A stretch of 64,000 nt of DNA, taken from the NCBI GenBank assembly GCA_025059715.1, contig JANXCE010000005.1:1-64000 (forward strand), read 5' to 3'. The notes under the pieces are model-generated. The model saw only the letters and a list, made by a program, of their open reading frames with translations, did not search any database and had not been told where the DNA came from. The DNA is from Caldimicrobium sp. (GTDB lineage Bacteria; Desulfobacterota; Thermodesulfobacteria; Thermodesulfobacteriales; Thermodesulfobacteriaceae). Below, piece after piece: positions 16,993 to 25,956 of the stretch. The first letter of the stretch is position 1. Every line of letters begins with the position of its first letter. The translations under genes and the position numbers were made by a program.

Positions 16993-17702
16993 AGAGAAAC
17001 ACCTTTCACTACTGTCCTGGATGTCACCATGGCATTGTTCATAGGTTAATCTGTGAAGTAATTGATGAGTTAAACTTAAAGGATAAGACCATAGGGCTTG
17101 CCTCGATTGGGTGTTCCTGTTTCTTGTATTTTTATATTGATGTAGACATATTAGAGGCTCCCCATGGAAGAGCTTGCTCGGTTGCCACAGGTATTAAAAG
17201 GATGCGTCCTGATTTGTTTGTATTTACCTATCAGGGAGATGGAGATTTTTCCGCTATCGGTCTTGGTGATAGCATACATGCTGCTTCCAGAGGAGAAAAA
17301 ATAACTGCTATTATGATTAACAATACTGTATACGGTATGACTGGAGGTCAGGTCTCTCCTACTACCCTTCTTTACCAAAAGACAACTACTACTCCCCTGG
17401 GGAGAGATCCCCAAAGGGAGGGCTATCCTCTAAAGGTTGCAGAGATTTTGGCCACTTTTGAAGCAGTTGCCTTCTGTGCCAGATCCGCAGTTAATAATCC
17501 TAAAAGGGTTAAAGAGACCAAAAATTATCTAAAAAAGGCCTTCAAGGCTCAACTGGAAAATAAAGGCTTTTCCTATGTAGAAATTTTGTCTTCCTGTCCT
17601 GTTAATTGGAGGATGGATGCAGTTAGTGCTAATTATCACGTAGATAAGCTCACAGAGGTTTATCCCTTAGGAATATTTAAGGAGTTACCACCAAAAAAGT
17701 GA
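16959..17702 (+). CDS. 2-oxoacid:ferredoxin oxidoreductase beta subunit
   Basis: This 247-residue subunit binds thiamine diphosphate: G-D-G-D-F and I-N-N-T-V-Y-G-M-T-G-G-Q give the Mg/TPP motif near residues 90-130. Cys in C-P-G-C-H-H-G and I-G-C-S-C are typical of the Kor/Vor beta chain. The 34-nt overlap with the alpha gene is kept because the first ten residues contain the conserved approach to C-P-G-C. It catalyses the CoA-dependent, reversible decarboxylation of a 2-oxoacid together with alpha, gamma and delta. Confidence 0.89.
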   Translation: MSKPFDFPKCLKRNTFHYCPGCHHGIVHRLICEVIDELNLKDKTIGLASIGCSCFLYFYIDVDILEAPHGRACSVATGIKRMRPDLFVFTYQGDGDFSAIGLGDSIHAASRGEKITAIMINNTVYGMTGGQVSPTTLLYQKTTTTPLGRDPQREGYPLKVAEILATFEAVAFCARSAVNNPKRVKETKNYLKKAFKAQLENKGFSYVEILSSCPVNWRMDAVSANYHVDKLTEVYPLGIFKELPPKK

Positions 17703-18274
17703 TGAGATTTGAAATTATTCTCTCAGGATTTGGCGGACAGGGTATTTTATTTGCAGGAAATCTGCTGGCTTTAGCTGGAATGTATCAGGGTTATCAAGTA
17801 AGTTTTTTACCCGTTTACGGTCCAGAGATGAGAGGAGGCACCTGCCATTGCACAGTGATTATCTCGGACCGAGAAATATCCTCTCCCTTAGTCAAAGAGC
17901 CAGGTTACCTTATTGTATTAAATCTACCTTCCTTTTTTAAATTTATACCCCGTTTAAGAAGTGGAGGGCTTGCTATAGTTAATTCAGATCTCGTAGAGAG
18001 AAGGGAAACAGAGGAGTTTCATAACTTAACCATGGATAAAGAAATTCTCTGGTTGCCTTTGAGTTCCCTTGCGGAACAGGCAGGCTCGCCTTTAGCCCTG
18101 AATATGTGTGCTATAGGAGCCTTTAATGGATTACTAAAGCTTTTTTCAGAGAAAATTTTTAAGAAAGCCTTAAGGGAAATGTTGGGGAAAGACAAAGCCC
18201 ATCTTTTTGAGGTAAATCGCAGGGCTTATTTAAAGGGTAAGTCAGCTATAAAAAACCTTAAAGAATCTATATGA
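17702..18274 (+). CDS. 2-oxoacid:ferredoxin oxidoreductase gamma subunit
   Basis: The protein starts M-R-F-E-I-I-L-S-G-F-G-G-Q-G, the conserved entry of gamma chains, and has P-V-Y-G-P-E-M-R-G-G-T-C near residue 40. ATG 17702 shares its A with the TGA of the beta gene; a GTG just before it is the alternative. The stop overlaps the next start (ATGA). The order delta-alpha-beta-gamma completes the complex. Confidence 0.88.
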   Translation: MRFEIILSGFGGQGILFAGNLLALAGMYQGYQVSFLPVYGPEMRGGTCHCTVIISDREISSPLVKEPGYLIVLNLPSFFKFIPRLRSGGLAIVNSDLVERRETEEFHNLTMDKEILWLPLSSLAEQAGSPLALNMCAIGAFNGLLKLFSEKIFKKALREMLGKDKAHLFEVNRRAYLKGKSAIKNLKESI

Positions 18275-18711
18275 AAGCGGTGATTCAAAGGGTTAAGTGG
18301 GCAAGGGTGTTAATAGATGGGAGGGTTCTTTCTAAGATTTCCCAAGGTCTCTTGGTATTGCTTTGTGTAGAAAAGGGGGATAATGAGAAAATCTTAGCAT
18401 GGATGGCAGATAAGTTGGCAAACTTGCGGATTTTTCCTGACGAAAAGGGGAAGTTTAACTTGAGTGTAAGGGACCTTAACGGTGAAATATTATTGGTTTC
18501 TAATTTTACCATTTGTGGAGAACTAAAAAAAGGCACAAGGCCAAGTTTTCACCTGGCGGAGGATCCCTCAATTGCTCAAACACTTTTTGACAAACTTTGT
18601 CAAATCCTCACTGAAAGGGGACTTACTGTCAAAACAGGCCTCTTTGGTGCCCACATGGAAATTGAATTACTTAATGATGGCCCAGTAACTATAGTTCTAA
18701 GTAAAAATTAG
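18271..18711 (+). CDS. dtd: D-aminoacyl-tRNA deacylase Dtd
   Basis: The 146-residue protein has the full Dtd layout: M-K-A-V-I-Q-R-V at the start, S-N-F-T-I near residue 77 (Q replaced by N in the usual S-Q-F-T), K-G-T-R-P-S-F, and N-D-G-P-V-T-I with the cis Gly-Pro of the active site. It removes D-amino acids from mischarged tRNA. It is the last gene of the cluster; about 1.6 kb of decayed DNA follows. Confidence 0.93.
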   Translation: MKAVIQRVKWARVLIDGRVLSKISQGLLVLLCVEKGDNEKILAWMADKLANLRIFPDEKGKFNLSVRDLNGEILLVSNFTICGELKKGTRPSFHLAEDPSIAQTLFDKLCQILTERGLTVKTGLFGAHMEIELLNDGPVTIVLSKN

Positions 18712-19592
18712 GCTCACCCCTTTAGGTCTTTTTCTTATTCATAAAAGAGATGGCTTCTATAAAACCGCTTTGCACCTGTTTAAGGAAGATACATTAAAGA
18801 AGAGCAAGTTCCTCCAGGCACTATCATAGTTTACAAAGATAGGAAAAACAATAGCAGAAAACATGTGCATCATCAAAGGTTTCAAACCATAAGAGTAAAG
18901 TCCAACCTTTAAAGGCAGGTCAAGAGGCTCGCGAAATATACCACAAAATTTTTTGCAAAAGAGAAGGGAAATCCTGTTTACCTGCCAGTGACCCTTCAAT
19001 AATATTTTCATTTCAAAGATGAAAAAAACTAACCCTTTTGGTTCAAATACCAGAAAAGAGGAGGATAAAACTTGCAAAAGAGCTAAAGAAGAAAAACCTT
19101 AAACTATCAGCTGGATAGCCATTGACCTTGAGATGATGTATCCTTTTGTTATGGATAGAGAGCCTCTGTTGGAAAAGACTTTACTTGAAGGTCAGAGAAT
19201 CTACAGAGAGGATAGCCTAATTTCAGACAAACCTACAAAGGCGGAGAATAAAGCCTTTGGAAAGTATGAAATACTGGAAAGTGAAAACTCTTTTAAAGGG
19301 AAGTGATAGGAGGTTTACAGACCTCCAAAGAATAATCTTTGGAAAGCCTTAGATATTTTTTCAAAGGGATGATTATAAACCAGTTTTCCAAGGTAGTTCA
19401 GGGAGTGCTTGTAAGGGTTGGGTTTAGAGGGATAAAGAAAAAGCTCAAAATAATTAAAGGAGAAGGGGGACATATTAGCGGTATTCAGTGGGTGATACAA
19501 TTTATGTGCCCTGAAGAAGGCCCTCGTGGTATGAAGGCTTTTTGTGGTCAGGCACGGGGCTTGATTTTCAGGAATGGGGAGGTTTTTGGATA
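18712..19592. other. Decayed stretch without recognisable genes
   Basis: Only short broken frames are present. Some runs look as if once coding (for example around 19340-19590), but no fragment could be assigned to a family. They are unlike the transposase that follows at 19593. The stretch may be the remains of another mobile element or of a lost gene. Confidence 0.5.
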
Positions 19593-20311
19593 CATCAAAG
19601 ACTTAAAAATATTACAAAGACCCGAAGCAATCAAAGATGCATCCCAAATAAAAAAAGTCGCCCCTTTTATATCCAAACCGAAGGCAACCAAGAGGAAATG
19701 CTCAGGGTGATGGGGAAGGAGGTAGTAGATTTTATCCCGAGTTAGAGGAGAGAACCTCCTCGCATAGGCAAGGAAAAGCTTAAGCCTTTGGTGGATAGAT
19801 TTTGCAGAAAGAGGGATATATATAAGGTATTTGAAAGAAAAAGGGGCACTTCGAGAGGAGGCAGTGAAGAAGCCTTAGTTTCTATTGAAAACGGGAAGGT
19901 TTATTGAGAGGGAGAAGAGGAAGCAAAAGATGTGGCTGGTAGATTTGGATTTTCCTATGAAGAGTAGTCATTTATCGAGTAGCATTGGGAGGGACTTTTG
20001 GAGTAAGTTTAAGGTAAAAGCTCCTTTTCAAGATAAGAGGGGTATGTTTTTAGATAAGGGGTGTGCAGACTGATAATGGGAGTGAGTTTTTAGGAGAATT
20101 TGCGAAGGAGCTTGAGAGAGAGGATGGGTATGTATAGAGATTTAACAGGACATTGGAAGGAGGAGTTTATAGAGCATAGAGAGTTTATGGAGGCATTTGG
20201 TATTATACGGAGAGGGTGCAAAGTGGTCTTGGGAATGTATCGCCCTTGGAGAGGATTTGTTATAAATTTTATGAGAATTCCCCTCAGTCTAAAATCATAT
20301 GGACTTATACA
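19593..20311 (+). mobile_element. IS481-like remnant B (internally deleted, many stops)
   Basis: Across several frames this piece encodes the parts of a DDE transposase: E-E-M-L near 19695 in the helix-turn-helix part, L-S-S-S-I-G-R-D-F-W near 19970, D-N-G-S-E-F-L-G-E-F near 20074, R-F-N-R-T-L-E near 20135, and S-G-L-G-N-V-S-P-L-E near 20225. Stops and frameshifts are frequent. It lacks the left terminal repeat. It shares two internal deletions with copy C at 50.3-51.1 kb. Its right end lies 5 bp before the promoter of rplU. Confidence 0.8.
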
Positions 20312-20316
20312 AGTGC

Positions 20317-20344
20317 TTGACAAAGCCAAAAATTGCTATATCTT
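20317..20344 (+). promoter_or_regulatory. Sigma-70-type promoter of rplU-rpmA
   Basis: TTGACA (20317-20322), a 16-nt spacer, then TATCTT (20339-20344), 32 nt before the rplU start. It begins just beyond the end of IS remnant B. Confidence 0.6.
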
Positions 20345-20376
20345 TAGGGAGTAAATTGGTATTTAGGAGGGATAAA

Positions 20377-20688
20377 GTGTTTGCGGTTATTAGAACCGGA
20401 GGGAAACAGTATGTAGTTAAGCCTGGAGATCGTCTCAGAGTTGAAAAGTTAGAGGGAAAGCCAGGTGATCTCTTGGAAATAAGGGATGTCTTATTGGTAG
20501 CAACAGAGGGAAGGTTAGAGGTTGGTAGGCCAACATTAAATGAAGCGGCGGTTAAGGTGGAAATAATTGAGCAAGGTAGGGCTCCTAAAGTAATAGTCTT
20601 TAAAAAGAAGCCAAAAAAGGGATATAAGAGAAAAAAGGGTCATCGTCAATATTTTACCACTATTGAAATAAAAGAAATTAAGATTTGA
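20377..20688 (+). CDS. rplU: 50S ribosomal protein L21
   Basis: The 103-residue protein reads [13 protein letters not shown] at the start and ends with the basic [12 protein letters not shown] stretch of L21. The GTG at 20377 is chosen because AGGAGG stands 7 nt before it and the conserved sequence starts there. The frame stays open 78 nt further upstream, but that part is not L21. It binds 23S rRNA and is paired with rpmA as usual. Confidence 0.95.
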   Translation: MFAVIRTGGKQYVVKPGDRLRVEKLEGKPGDLLEIRDVLLVATEGRLEVGRPTLNEAAVKVEIIEQGRAPKVIVFKKKPKKGYKRKKGHRQYFTTIEIKEIKI

Positions 20689-20701
20689 GGGGGAGACAGA
20701 C

Positions 20702-20953
20702 ATGGCTCATAAGAAAGCAGGCGGGTCTTCTCGAAATGGTAGGGATTCAGAGGCTAAGCGTTTAGGTGTAAAAAGGTTTGGAGGGCAAAGGGTTAAAGCA
20801 GGAGAAGTCTTAGTAAGACAAAGAGGGACTAAATTTCACCCAGGTTTTAATGTGGGACTTGGAAAAGATTATACTATTTTTTCTAAAATTGATGGTATAG
20901 TCAAATTTGAAAGTAGAAAGGGAAAAACGGTAGTAAGTGTCTATCCTGTTTAG
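20702..20953 (+). CDS. rpmA: 50S ribosomal protein L27
   Basis: The 83-residue protein starts [16 protein letters not shown], the classical L27 N terminus reaching the peptidyl-transferase centre, and has no cleavable leader of the Firmicute type. It follows rplU by 13 nt. Confidence 0.97.
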   Translation: MAHKKAGGSSRNGRDSEAKRLGVKRFGGQRVKAGEVLVRQRGTKFHPGFNVGLGKDYTIFSKIDGIVKFESRKGKTVVSVYPV

Positions 20954-20988
20954 GGAATAGTAATTTTAACTCTTTTAGGTATTAAGCA

Positions 20989-21041
20989 CGTCTAAGGGAA
21001 GGGTGCCCTCAATAGGGGTTAGGTTTTATCCACCTTAGACG
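20989..21041 (+). promoter_or_regulatory. Candidate structured leader of rpsB
   Basis: The gap before rpsB holds a perfect 9-bp stem, CGTCTAAGG (20989-20997) with CCTTAGACG (21033-21041). Inside it, GGGT/ATCC and CCCT-CAAT-AGGG can pair, giving a nested hairpin. No T-run follows, so it is not a plain terminator. S2 genes often carry autoregulatory leaders; this role is inferred from position and structure. Confidence 0.5.
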
Positions 21042-21069
21042 GAAGATTAAACCCAGGGGAGGTCAAAGG

Positions 21070-21912
21070 ATGAGTCATATTACTATGAAACAACTTTTGG
21101 AAGCAGGGGTTCACTTTGGGCATCAAACTCGAAGGTGGAATCCTAAGATGAAGCCCTTCATTTTTGGGGAAAGAAATGGGATTCACATAATAGATCTTCA
21201 ACAAACCCTTAAGTATTTTGAAATAGCCTATGAGTTTGCTCAGAGTGTAACCTCAGAAGGAGGTAAGATTCTCTTTGTGGGCACCAAAAAGCAAGCTCAA
21301 GATGCTATAAAAGAGGAAGCCACAAGATGTGGTATGCCCTTTGTTAATTTCCGTTGGCTTGGTGGAACTTTAACTAATTTTCGTACCATTAGACAAAGTG
21401 TTGAAAAATTGAAAAGACTTGAGAGTTGGTTTGCGGATGGGACTATTGAGAGATTTCCTAAAAAAGAGCGTTTAAAATTGGAAAGATTAAAAATGAAGTT
21501 AGAGAGAAACTTAGAGGGTATAAAGAATATGGATTCTTTACCTCAGGCTCTTTTTGTGGTAGATCCCGTTTATGAAGAAATTGCAGTAAAAGAGGCCAGA
21601 AAGCTTGGAATCCCAATTATTGCCATAACCGATACTAATTGTGATCCTGACCTGATTGACTATATCATTCCGGGAAACGATGATGCTATCAGAGCGGTAA
21701 AATTAATTACTTCTAAAATCGCTGATGCCTGTATTGAGGGACAGGAAATTTATAAAGAAAAGATGGTAGCCCTTGCGGATAAAGAGGTTACCTTTGAGGA
21801 AGAGATGCTAAAAGCGGAGGAGGAAAAAGCGGAGGATATACTCCAGAAGATCCTTGCGGAAGAAGAGAGAGATATAATCTTTGAGGAAGAGGCGGAAAGA
21901 CTTTTAGAGTAG
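21070..21912 (+). CDS. rpsB: 30S ribosomal protein S2
   Basis: The 280-residue protein has [22 protein letters not shown] at the start, [10 protein letters not shown] in the middle, and D-T-N-C-D-P near residue 195. The C terminus is extended by ~45 very acidic residues (E-E-E-A-E-R-L-L-E), longer than in E. coli. A GGGGAGG site precedes the ATG. First gene of the rpsB-tsf-pyrH-frr-uppS-cdsA string. Confidence 0.97.
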   Translation: MSHITMKQLLEAGVHFGHQTRRWNPKMKPFIFGERNGIHIIDLQQTLKYFEIAYEFAQSVTSEGGKILFVGTKKQAQDAIKEEATRCGMPFVNFRWLGGTLTNFRTIRQSVEKLKRLESWFADGTIERFPKKERLKLERLKMKLERNLEGIKNMDSLPQALFVVDPVYEEIAVKEARKLGIPIIAITDTNCDPDLIDYIIPGNDDAIRAVKLITSKIADACIEGQEIYKEKMVALADKEVTFEEEMLKAEEEKAEDILQKILAEEERDIIFEEEAERLLE

Positions 21913-21944
21913 GAATAAGAATAACCCCATAGGAGGATAAAATT

Positions 21945-22541
21945 ATGAGTCAAATATCTCTGGATTTAATAAAGCAGTTGAGAGAGAGGACTGCTGCTGG
22001 TTTTAGTGATTGTAAAAAGGCCTTAGAAGAGGCAGGTGGTGATATTGAGAGGGCTATTGATATTCTTCGCAAGAAAGGTCTTGCTATAGCCTCTAAAAGA
22101 GCAGGAAAGGAGGCTAAAGAAGGAATAATTAGTGCCTATATTCATGCCAATAAAAAGATTGGGGTTTTGGTAGAGATTAATTGCGAAACGGATTTTGTCG
22201 CAAGAACTCAGGAGTTTCAGGACTTTGCCTATAATGTGGCTATGCAAATAGCTGCAACTTCGCCAATCTGTGTCCGTAGGGAGGAGATGCCTCAGGAGAT
22301 CTTAGAGAGAGAAAAGAGAATTTATGAGGAACAATTAAGAGAACAAGGTAAACCTGAAAATGTAATTCCCAAAATTTTAGAGGGAAAGTTAGAAAAATTT
22401 TATAAAGAGGTTGTTCTATTGGAGCAGCCTTACATAAAGAATCCAGAGATTACGATTCAAGATCTTCTTAATGAGCTTATTGCTAAAACAGGAGAAAAAA
22501 TTCTAATAAGAAGATTTGTGCGATTTCAAGTTGGAGAATAG
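21945..22541 (+). CDS. tsf: Translation elongation factor Ts
   Basis: The 198-residue form is the short EF-Ts, as in Thermus. The N-terminal UBA part reads L-R-E-R-T-A-A-G-F-S-D-C-K-K-A-L, followed by E-I-N-C-E-T-D-F-V-A-R. It recharges EF-Tu with GTP. A GGAGG site stands 8 nt before the ATG. The stop is 2 nt from the pyrH start. Confidence 0.96.
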   Translation: MSQISLDLIKQLRERTAAGFSDCKKALEEAGGDIERAIDILRKKGLAIASKRAGKEAKEGIISAYIHANKKIGVLVEINCETDFVARTQEFQDFAYNVAMQIAATSPICVRREEMPQEILEREKRIYEEQLREQGKPENVIPKILEGKLEKFYKEVVLLEQPYIKNPEITIQDLLNELIAKTGEKILIRRFVRFQVGE

Positions 22542-22543
22542 GA

Positions 22544-23266
22544 TTGAGTGACTCGGGTATTCAATACAAAAGGATTCTTCTTAAACTATCAGGGGAAGCC
22601 CTCTTAGGAAAGAAAGAATTTGGCATAGATCAACAAGTTCTTCATTCCATAGCAGAAGAACTAAGGGAGATACATTCTCTTGGGGTTGAGGTTGCTATAG
22701 TAATTGGAGGTGGTAATATTTTTAGAGGGGTTGCGGGTGAAAGATTAGGAATAAATCGGGCGCGAGCAGATTATATGGGTATGCTTGCTACTCTTATAAA
22801 CGCCCTTGCTTTACAAGATACCTTAGAGAAAAAGGGTGTTCCAGTGAGAACTATGTCCGCTTTAGAGATAATTGAAATTGCGGAGACCTATGTTAGAGAA
22901 AAGGCTCTTAGACATTTAGAAAAAGGTAGAATGCTTATTTTAGCCTGTGGGACGGGAAATCCCTTTTTTACTACCGACACTGCCTCCACTCTTCGGGCTC
23001 TTGAGCTTCAAGCAGAAATTCTTATGAAGGCTACCAAAGTTGATGGCATCTATGAGCGGGACCCCATTCAAGATCCCACAGCTAAAAAATTCGAAGAAAT
23101 AACCTATGATGAGGTCCTTCAAAGGAATTTAAAAGTCATGGATGCCACGGCCTTTTCTTTAGCTAAGGATAATGGCCTTCCGATTTTAATTTTTAACATC
23201 TTAAATTATGGAAACATCAAAAAAGCAGTTTTGGGCGAAAAAATAGGAACCATTGTCAGGCTCTAA
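22544..23266 (+). CDS. pyrH: UMP kinase
   Basis: The 240-residue bacterial UMP kinase phosphorylates UMP to UDP. It has K-L-S-G-E-A-L near residue 14, V-I-G-G-G-N-I-F-R-G and the family-typical T-G-N-P-F-F-T-T-D-T. It starts at TTG 22544, 2 nt after tsf, with GGAGAATAGGA upstream. Later ATGs would cut the nucleotide-binding strand. Confidence 0.96.
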   Translation: MSDSGIQYKRILLKLSGEALLGKKEFGIDQQVLHSIAEELREIHSLGVEVAIVIGGGNIFRGVAGERLGINRARADYMGMLATLINALALQDTLEKKGVPVRTMSALEIIEIAETYVREKALRHLEKGRMLILACGTGNPFFTTDTASTLRALELQAEILMKATKVDGIYERDPIQDPTAKKFEEITYDEVLQRNLKVMDATAFSLAKDNGLPILIFNILNYGNIKKAVLGEKIGTIVRL

Positions 23267-23283
23267 TGGGGAGGGGATGATAT

Positions 23284-23838
23284 ATGAAGGAGGTAATAGA
23301 TGAGGTAAAAAAAAGAATGCAAAAAACTATTCATACTCTAAAGGAAGAATTTTCTCATATAAGAACCTCAAGAGCCTCAATTAGTCTACTTGAGGGTATC
23401 AAAGTGGATTGTTATGGTCAAAAGCTACCAATACCACAAATTGCTACTGTAAATATAGTAGAAGGGAAGGTCTTGGTAATTCAACCCTGGGATTTAAGTT
23501 TGTTAAAAGAAATAGAGAAGGCCATTCAAAAATCCGATTTAGGAATTAATCCTACCAGTGATGGTAAAACCATAAAACTTGTTATTCCGCCACTGACCGA
23601 GGAGAGGAGGAAGGAACTCGTAAAGGTGGTTCATAAAATGGCGGAGGAGGCTCGGATTGCTATAAGGAATCTTCGTCGAGAAGCCTTAGAAAAATTTAAA
23701 ACTGCTAAGAAAAATAAAGAAATCTCGGAAGATGATTACCACAAACTGGAGAAGGAAGTGCAAAAAATCCACGATGAATTTATAAAAAATGTAGATAAAC
23801 TTCTTACAGAGAAAGAGAAAGAAATTTTAACTCTCTAA
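23284..23838 (+). CDS. frr: Ribosome recycling factor
   Basis: The 184-residue protein carries the RRF pattern: I-R-T-S-R-A-S near residue 30, P-I-P-Q-I-A-T-V-N and, near residue 105, L-T-E-E-R-R-K-E-L-V-K. It splits post-termination ribosomes with EF-G. A GGGGAGGGG purine run precedes the ATG. Only 1 nt separates its stop from uppS. Confidence 0.97.
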   Translation: MKEVIDEVKKRMQKTIHTLKEEFSHIRTSRASISLLEGIKVDCYGQKLPIPQIATVNIVEGKVLVIQPWDLSLLKEIEKAIQKSDLGINPTSDGKTIKLVIPPLTEERRKELVKVVHKMAEEARIAIRNLRREALEKFKTAKKNKEISEDDYHKLEKEVQKIHDEFIKNVDKLLTEKEKEILTL

Positions 23839-23839
23839 G

Positions 23840-24577
23840 ATGTCTCCTTCTATTTCTGATATTGATGTCACAAAGCTTCCTCGTCATGTGGCTATTATTA
23901 TGGATGGAAATGGAAGATGGGCTAAAAAGCAAGGACTTCCTCGTATTATGGGGCATAGAAAGGGGGTCGAAGTTGCAAGAAAGATAGTTATAAAGGCAAG
24001 AGAACTTGGTATACCATACTTAACCCTTTTTGCCTTTTCAAAGGAAAACTGGCAAAGACCAAAAATGGAAGTGGAGACATTACTTGCTCTTCTTGGAGAG
24101 TATTTAGAAAAAGAGTTACCTCTTTTAAAAGAAAAGGCTATTTCCCTTAGGGTGATAGGAGATATAGAGGATTTTCCCATAGATTTACAAAGACGGATTA
24201 AAGAAGTAGAAGAGGCAACCTCTTCTTTAAAGGAGATGACCCTTGTTTTGGCTTTGAGTTACAGTGGAAGAAGTGAGATCTTGAGGGCGGTGAGATTAAT
24301 TATAGAAGAGTCTCAGATGAAAGGGCTTCATCCTGGAGCTATAATGGAAGAGGATTTAAGAAAATTCTTTTATATCCCTGATCTTCCGGATCCGGATCTT
24401 TTAATAAGAACCAGTGGTGAACTTAGAATATCTAATTTCTTTCTCTATCAAATCGCCTATACGGAGTTATATTTTACTGAACTTCTATGGCCAGAGTTTA
24501 CCGAGGAAGAGTTTACCAAGGCTATATTGGATTTTCAACGAAGAGAAAGGCGATTTGGTAGAGTTTATGAATTTTAG
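23840..24577 (+). CDS. uppS: Isoprenyl (undecaprenyl) diphosphate synthase
   Basis: The 245-residue cis-prenyltransferase makes the lipid carrier for peptidoglycan and LPS. It shows I-I-M-D-G-N-G-R-W-A-K-K near residue 20, F-A-F-S-K-E-N-W-Q-R-P, and R-T-S-G-E-L-R-I-S-N-F close to the C terminus. The next gene overlaps it by 11 nt. Confidence 0.96.
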   Translation: MSPSISDIDVTKLPRHVAIIMDGNGRWAKKQGLPRIMGHRKGVEVARKIVIKARELGIPYLTLFAFSKENWQRPKMEVETLLALLGEYLEKELPLLKEKAISLRVIGDIEDFPIDLQRRIKEVEEATSSLKEMTLVLALSYSGRSEILRAVRLIIEESQMKGLHPGAIMEEDLRKFFYIPDLPDPDLLIRTSGELRISNFFLYQIAYTELYFTELLWPEFTEEEFTKAILDFQRRERRFGRVYEF

Positions 24578-25364
24578 CTTTCTAAAGAGAACACTTTCCG
24601 CTATAATTTTATTTCCCCTGTTAATTTTTATTGTCCTTAAAGGAAGCTTATCTTTAATAATAGGGATTGCGCTTGTTGTACTCATTCTTTGTTGGTTTGA
24701 GTGGATCAAACTTTTTGATTTCCCTTTAAAGTACTTCCTATGGGGAGGAATTATCCTTTTAGGTGCTCTAATAGCCCTACCACTTATTGCTCTTCCTTTT
24801 GTATTTTTTTTTATGTTATTTTTTTCTTTTTTGCCCTTTCTTTTCTATTTTGAAAGGGAGAGTTTCTCTGTGGACTTTTTTCCCCTTGTGGGAGGACTTT
24901 TTTATTTAATGTTGGGCTTCTTACCGATCATTATGTTGGCAGAAAAATACCCAAGGGAATATCTTGTTTTTTTCTTTTCTGTGGTGTTTGCAACCGACAC
25001 CGGAGCCTATCTTGTGGGTAAGGTCTTCGGTAGAACTCCCTTTTTTGCTAAAATTTCTCCAAAAAAAACTTGGGAAGGATTTTTAGGGGGTGTGTTTTTT
25101 GCCCTTTTAACAAGCCTGCTCCTACAAAAGATTCTCTTTCTTTGGAGTATATCTATTTCTCTAATAATTGGCTTTGTTTTAGCAATAACTGAAGCATGTG
25201 GTGATCTCTTTGAGTCTGCGGTAAAGAGAGCGGTAGGGAAAAAGGACTCAGGAGCCCTCATTCCTGGACATGGAGGTCTCCTTGATAGAATAGATGGTGT
25301 GTTGTTTGCATCGCCCTGTTTTCTCTTCAGTGTTGAGGCACTCAAAAATGGAATTCTCAATTGA
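24567..25364 (+). CDS. cdsA: Phosphatidate cytidylyltransferase
   Basis: The enzyme (265 residues) makes CDP-diacylglycerol in the inner membrane. Seven or so hydrophobic segments are followed by the CdsA signature: S-P-K-K-T-W-E-G, then G-H-G-G-L-L-D-R-I-D-G near the C terminus. The ATG at 24567, overlapping uppS, is preferred over an upstream ATG in the same frame (24414) because the latter adds 51 residues unlike CdsA. Confidence 0.93.
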   Translation: MNFSFLKRTLSAIILFPLLIFIVLKGSLSLIIGIALVVLILCWFEWIKLFDFPLKYFLWGGIILLGALIALPLIALPFVFFFMLFFSFLPFLFYFERESFSVDFFPLVGGLFYLMLGFLPIIMLAEKYPREYLVFFFSVVFATDTGAYLVGKVFGRTPFFAKISPKKTWEGFLGGVFFALLTSLLLQKILFLWSISISLIIGFVLAITEACGDLFESAVKRAVGKKDSGALIPGHGGLLDRIDGVLFASPCFLFSVEALKNGILN

Positions 25365-25956
25365 CTGGGCTTATGAGTTATTAAGAGAAGAAGGCGTTCC
25401 TTCCCATATAATAAGACACTCCGAAAAGGTTGCTTTGATTTCACTATGTTTAGGTTGTTTACTCAAAGAAAGGGGAAATTCTTTAGATATTAAAGCCCTT
25501 ACTTTAGCAGGTCTTCTTCACGATATAAAAAAGTTTTCCAGTATTAAAACAGGAGAAAATCATGCCTTAGCGGGATATAAATTGATGAAGAATTTAGGCT
25601 TTGAGAGAATTGGGGAGATAATTTATGCCCACATTTATTTAAAAGCTCCCAAACCAGGCTCTCCAATAAGCGAAGAGGAGATAGTTTTTTATGCAGACAA
25701 AAGGGTAATGCATGATAGGATTGTAAATTTAAAGGAAAGATTCCAAGACTTAGAAAGGAGATATGGAAGGACTCTCAGGGCTATTATTAGAATGCGTTTA
25801 CTTGAGGAGATGACTCTACTTTTAGAGAGAAGGATCTTTAGAAATTTAGAGATTTCGCCAGACATAATATTGAAGTTAAACGAAATACAGGAGGTACGGA
25901 GTGTCCTCGAGAGGCTCTTTGAGAATTGCCCTGATAGCTGGAGGCAACTCTTCTGA
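25348..25956 (+). CDS. HD-domain phosphohydrolase-like protein
   Basis: The 202-residue protein has an HD domain of the HDIG type: I-I-R-H-S-E-K-V near residue 23, the metal-binding A-G-L-L-H-D-I-K-K near residue 55, and further His (E-N-H-A-L-A-G, A-H-I-Y). Such proteins hydrolyse nucleotides or phosphoesters; the substrate is unknown. ATG 25348, overlapping cdsA by 17 nt, is preferred over an ATG at 25294. It overlaps ddl by 56 nt. In many bacteria dxr follows cdsA; here this gene and ddl take that place. Confidence 0.82.
   Translation: MEFSIDWAYELLREEGVPSHIIRHSEKVALISLCLGCLLKERGNSLDIKALTLAGLLHDIKKFSSIKTGENHALAGYKLMKNLGFERIGEIIYAHIYLKAPKPGSPISEEEIVFYADKRVMHDRIVNLKERFQDLERRYGRTLRAIIRMRLLEEMTLLLERRIFRNLEISPDIILKLNEIQEVRSVLERLFENCPDSWRQLF

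Noticed and set aside
19339-19745. 123- and 67-residue frames
   Set aside because: They lie in decayed DNA, overlap each other, lack ribosome sites, and run into IS remnant B.
20100-20354. 84-residue frame before rplU
   Set aside because: A shifted reading of remnant B; it covers the IS end and the rplU promoter.
20989-21041. tRNA-like gene before rpsB
   Set aside because: The outer stem has 9 bp but there is no T-loop, D-loop or anticodon arm.
25007-25444. 145-residue frame antisense to cdsA and the HD gene
   Set aside because: It covers the conserved ends of two well-supported genes and has no family features.
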